In this document: positions 62,051-64,000 of the stretch, piece after piece
Numbering within the stretch: the stretch's first letter is position 1
Layout of the letters: each line of letters begins with the position of its first letter
Origin: an uncultured Pelagibacteraceae bacterium
GTDB taxonomy: Bacteria > Pseudomonadota > Alphaproteobacteria > Pelagibacterales > Pelagibacteraceae
NCBI GenBank assembly: GCA_902594915.1
Contig: CACJOA010000001.1
Location: 78,832 to 142,831, forward strand
Length of the DNA stretch: 64,000 bases
Direction: 5' to 3'
Notes under the pieces: model-generated
The model's database searches: none
What the model was told of the DNA's origin: nothing
The model's input: the letters and a program-made list of their open reading frames with translations, nothing else
Program-made: the position numbers and the translations under genes

Positions 62051-62773
62051 AAATTTTTTAAAAATTATCAATTTTAAAGTTAAAAAAATTGTCTTCATAA
62101 TTTTCATTTTACTTTTTCCTATTTTCTTATCGTAACCAAGTATAAAAGGAATTTCTTTTAAATTTACAGAATTAAAACTATTAGTTAAAAAAATAATTAT
62201 TTTGGCTGCAATATTAAAGTCTTCATTTTTAAAGAATGTTTTATCTTTTAAAATTTTTTTTATCAAATAAAATTTATAAGCTCTAAAATTACAAGTATAA
62301 TCATTTAAGTTTTTGAATGGATAAAATAGCTTAAACAAATATTTTGCTCCATAACTCATTATTAATCTAAAAAAAGTGACACCTTTTACCTTTGAATTTT
62401 TTTGAAATCTTGATGCAATTACTATGTCATTTGAATTTTTTATTTCTTTGAACATGCCAGAAATAATTTCAATAGGGTGCGTATTATCACTATCAAGTGT
62501 TATAACTATATCTTCGTCATTTGCTATTTCATTTATAATTTTAAAACCAGTTTCCATAGCTATGCTCAAGCCTGAATTTTTTTTATGAGCTTTATAAAGT
62601 AATCGAAAATTACTTTTATAATTTTTAAATCTAATTGAATTATCTGTAGAACAATCATCAATAAGCACTACAGTTATTTTAAGTCTTTCTCTATCTACTA
62701 ATCTCTCAATTTTTTCTAAAATCTTAAGGAGATTTTTTTCCTCATTATATGCTGGTAATAAGATATATATCAT
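62039..62773 (-). CDS. Glycosyltransferase family 2 (DPM1-like)
   Basis: 244 aa; YILLPAYNEEKNLLKIL, VITLDSDNTHPIEII. Confidence 0.9.
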   Translation of the reverse strand: MIYILLPAYNEEKNLLKILEKIERLVDRERLKITVVLIDDCSTDNSIRFKNYKSNFRLLYKAHKKNSGLSIAMETGFKIINEIANDEDIVITLDSDNTHPIEIISGMFKEIKNSNDIVIASRFQKNSKVKGVTFFRLIMSYGAKYLFKLFYPFKNLNDYTCNFRAYKFYLIKKILKDKTFFKNEDFNIAAKIIIFLTNSFNSVNLKEIPFILGYDKKIGKSKMKIMKTIFLTLKLIIFKKFLNN

Positions 62774-62782
62774 ATTAATAAT

Positions 62783-62859
62783 TGGTGCGCCCGGAAGGAC
62801 TTGAACCCTCAGCCTCCTGATCCGAAGTCAGGCGCTCTATCCAATTGAGCTACAAGCGC
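62783..62859 (-). tRNA. tRNA-Arg (anticodon UCG), CCA encoded
   Basis: GCGCTTGTAGCTCAATTGGATAGAGCGCCTGACTTCGGATCAGGAGGCTGAGGGTTCAAGTCCTTCCGGGCGCACCA; cloverleaf pairs. Confidence 0.95.
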
Positions 62860-62973
62860 GACAACTTATGTGTATTATAAATTAATCAATATTGCATTAA
62901 ATTAATAATTCATTAAATATATTTATATTTTAAAATCATTAAATATAATCAAGGCGTTAACGAAAAATATTAT

Positions 62974-64000
62974 ATGAAAATATTTAAAAACTTAGGGAAA
63001 ATTGATTATCTAAAAAAGATTAAAAAGGTTGAGTTAAATCTTGACTCAATTAAAAAAGGTTTAAATCTTACAGAAGAATTTATAATTTATAAGGATAAAG
63101 ATATTTCAATATACGATCGAATTTGTGACCATAATAGCGGTAAACTTATTTCGAAAAATAATAAAACTTTTTGTCCAATGCATAAATGGGAATTTATACC
63201 TGAGACTGGTAAATACACAAATGGGCTTGTTAAAAAAAAGAAAGATTATGAAATAATAAACAATAAAATTTTAGTTGATGAAAAAATATTTGAACCAAAA
63301 ATAAAAAGTTCGAAAAAAGAGTCAAAAATTAAAGTTAGATATATAAATCACGCATTTTTAATCATTGAGACAAAAAATTACAAATTTGCAACTGACCCTT
63401 GGGCTCTAGGACCAGCTTTTAATACTGGTTGGTGGTTAAAGCATAAAACTATCGCTAATTGGAAAGAGGAATTAAATTCATGTGATTTTATCTATGTAAG
63501 CCATAATCATCCTGATCATTGTCATGAACTGACTCTTTCATACGTCAAAAAAGATATAGATATTATTATTCCAAATTTTCAATCAAATTCTGTAGGTATT
63601 TTACTAGAAGACTTTGGATTTACAAATATCCATAAACTAAATTTTGAAAATCAATATCAGTTTAAAGATACTAATTTAATTTTATCTATATTTAAATCTG
63701 GAGATTTAAGAGAAGATTCTGGTCTGTTTTTTAGTATTGGATCTTTTAAAATACTTTTAACCGTTGACTCAAATAATTTAAATTTTCTTAGACTACCAAA
63801 AGTAGATTTATTTGCCTCGAGTTTTGCAGGTGGTGCTCATGGTTATCCATTAAATTGTGAAAATTATTCACTCGATGATAGAATTAAAATGCTCACAACA
63901 GATAAAAATTTTATCAAAAATACAAAAATCAAATACTTAAAGAATATAAATCCAAAATTTTTTTTACCCTATGCTGGTTTTTTTGAGGAAAGGTTAAAAA
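62974..64000 (+). CDS. Rieske + metallo-beta-lactamase-fold protein, CMP-N-acetylneuraminate monooxygenase (CMAH)-like, truncated at right edge
   Basis: Open frame translated by eye: MKIFKNLGKIDYL...RICDHNSGKLISKNNKTFCPMHKWEF (C-x-H...C-x2-H) then FIYVSHNHPDHCHEL (HxHxDH); runs off window, so absent from ORF track. Confidence 0.75.
   Translation, partial: MKIFKNLGKIDYLKKIKKVELNLDSIKKGLNLTEEFIIYKDKDISIYDRICDHNSGKLISKNNKTFCPMHKWEFIPETGKYTNGLVKKKKDYEIINNKILVDEKIFEPKIKSSKKESKIKVRYINHAFLIIETKNYKFATDPWALGPAFNTGWWLKHKTIANWKEELNSCDFIYVSHNHPDHCHELTLSYVKKDIDIIIPNFQSNSVGILLEDFGFTNIHKLNFENQYQFKDTNLILSIFKSGDLREDSGLFFSIGSFKILLTVDSNNLNFLRLPKVDLFASSFAGGAHGYPLNCENYSLDDRIKMLTTDKNFIKNTKIKYLKNINPKFFLPYAGFFEERLK

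Noticed and set aside
62910-62947. 12-bp direct repeat TCATTAAATATA x2
   Set aside because: AT-rich intergenic sequence; two copies are easily expected by chance and no att-like structure at the tRNA-Arg was seen
1-64000. CRISPR arrays, IS elements, prophage, toxin-antitoxin or restriction systems
   Set aside because: No spaced direct repeats, transposase, integrase, phage structural or TA/RM signatures recognised in the ORF track or intergenic reads

Overview
AT-rich, gene-dense alphaproteobacterial window. Gene content and style match SAR11 / Candidatus Pelagibacter: proteorhodopsin, tandem glycine riboswitch on gcvTHP, TRAP transporter, very short intergenic spacers. Most of it is core metabolism: gcvTHP, pxpABC, dctPQM, panB, guaA/guaB, pssA/psd, icd, alaS, recA, umuDC, ppc, dksA, ferredoxin/FNR/proteorhodopsin, prpE, pyrC, nadAC, ppdK, glyQS, aroC, dxs/ispA/xseB. 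There are two tRNAs (Leu-GAG, Arg-UCG). The right end (about 57-64 kb) moves into ABC-2 exporter and surface-glycan genes. I found no CRISPR array, IS element, prophage or rRNA. The most notable non-routine observations are: (1) two overlapping micro-ORFs (45 and 34 aa) chained to dksA by start/stop overlaps that fill the gap to the next gene exactly; (2) an off-track, truncated Rieske + metallo-beta-lactamase ORF at the 3' edge resembling CMP-sialic acid hydroxylase; (3) a perfect alphaproteobacterial SOS box (GAAC-N7-GAAC) abutting the umuD start codon with a promoter implying a near-leaderless mRNA; (4) an IMP dehydrogenase lacking its CBS/Bateman domain; (5) hairpins and palindromes around proteorhodopsin and between dctP and dctQ. 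All calls are from reading the sequence only; no database search was run.
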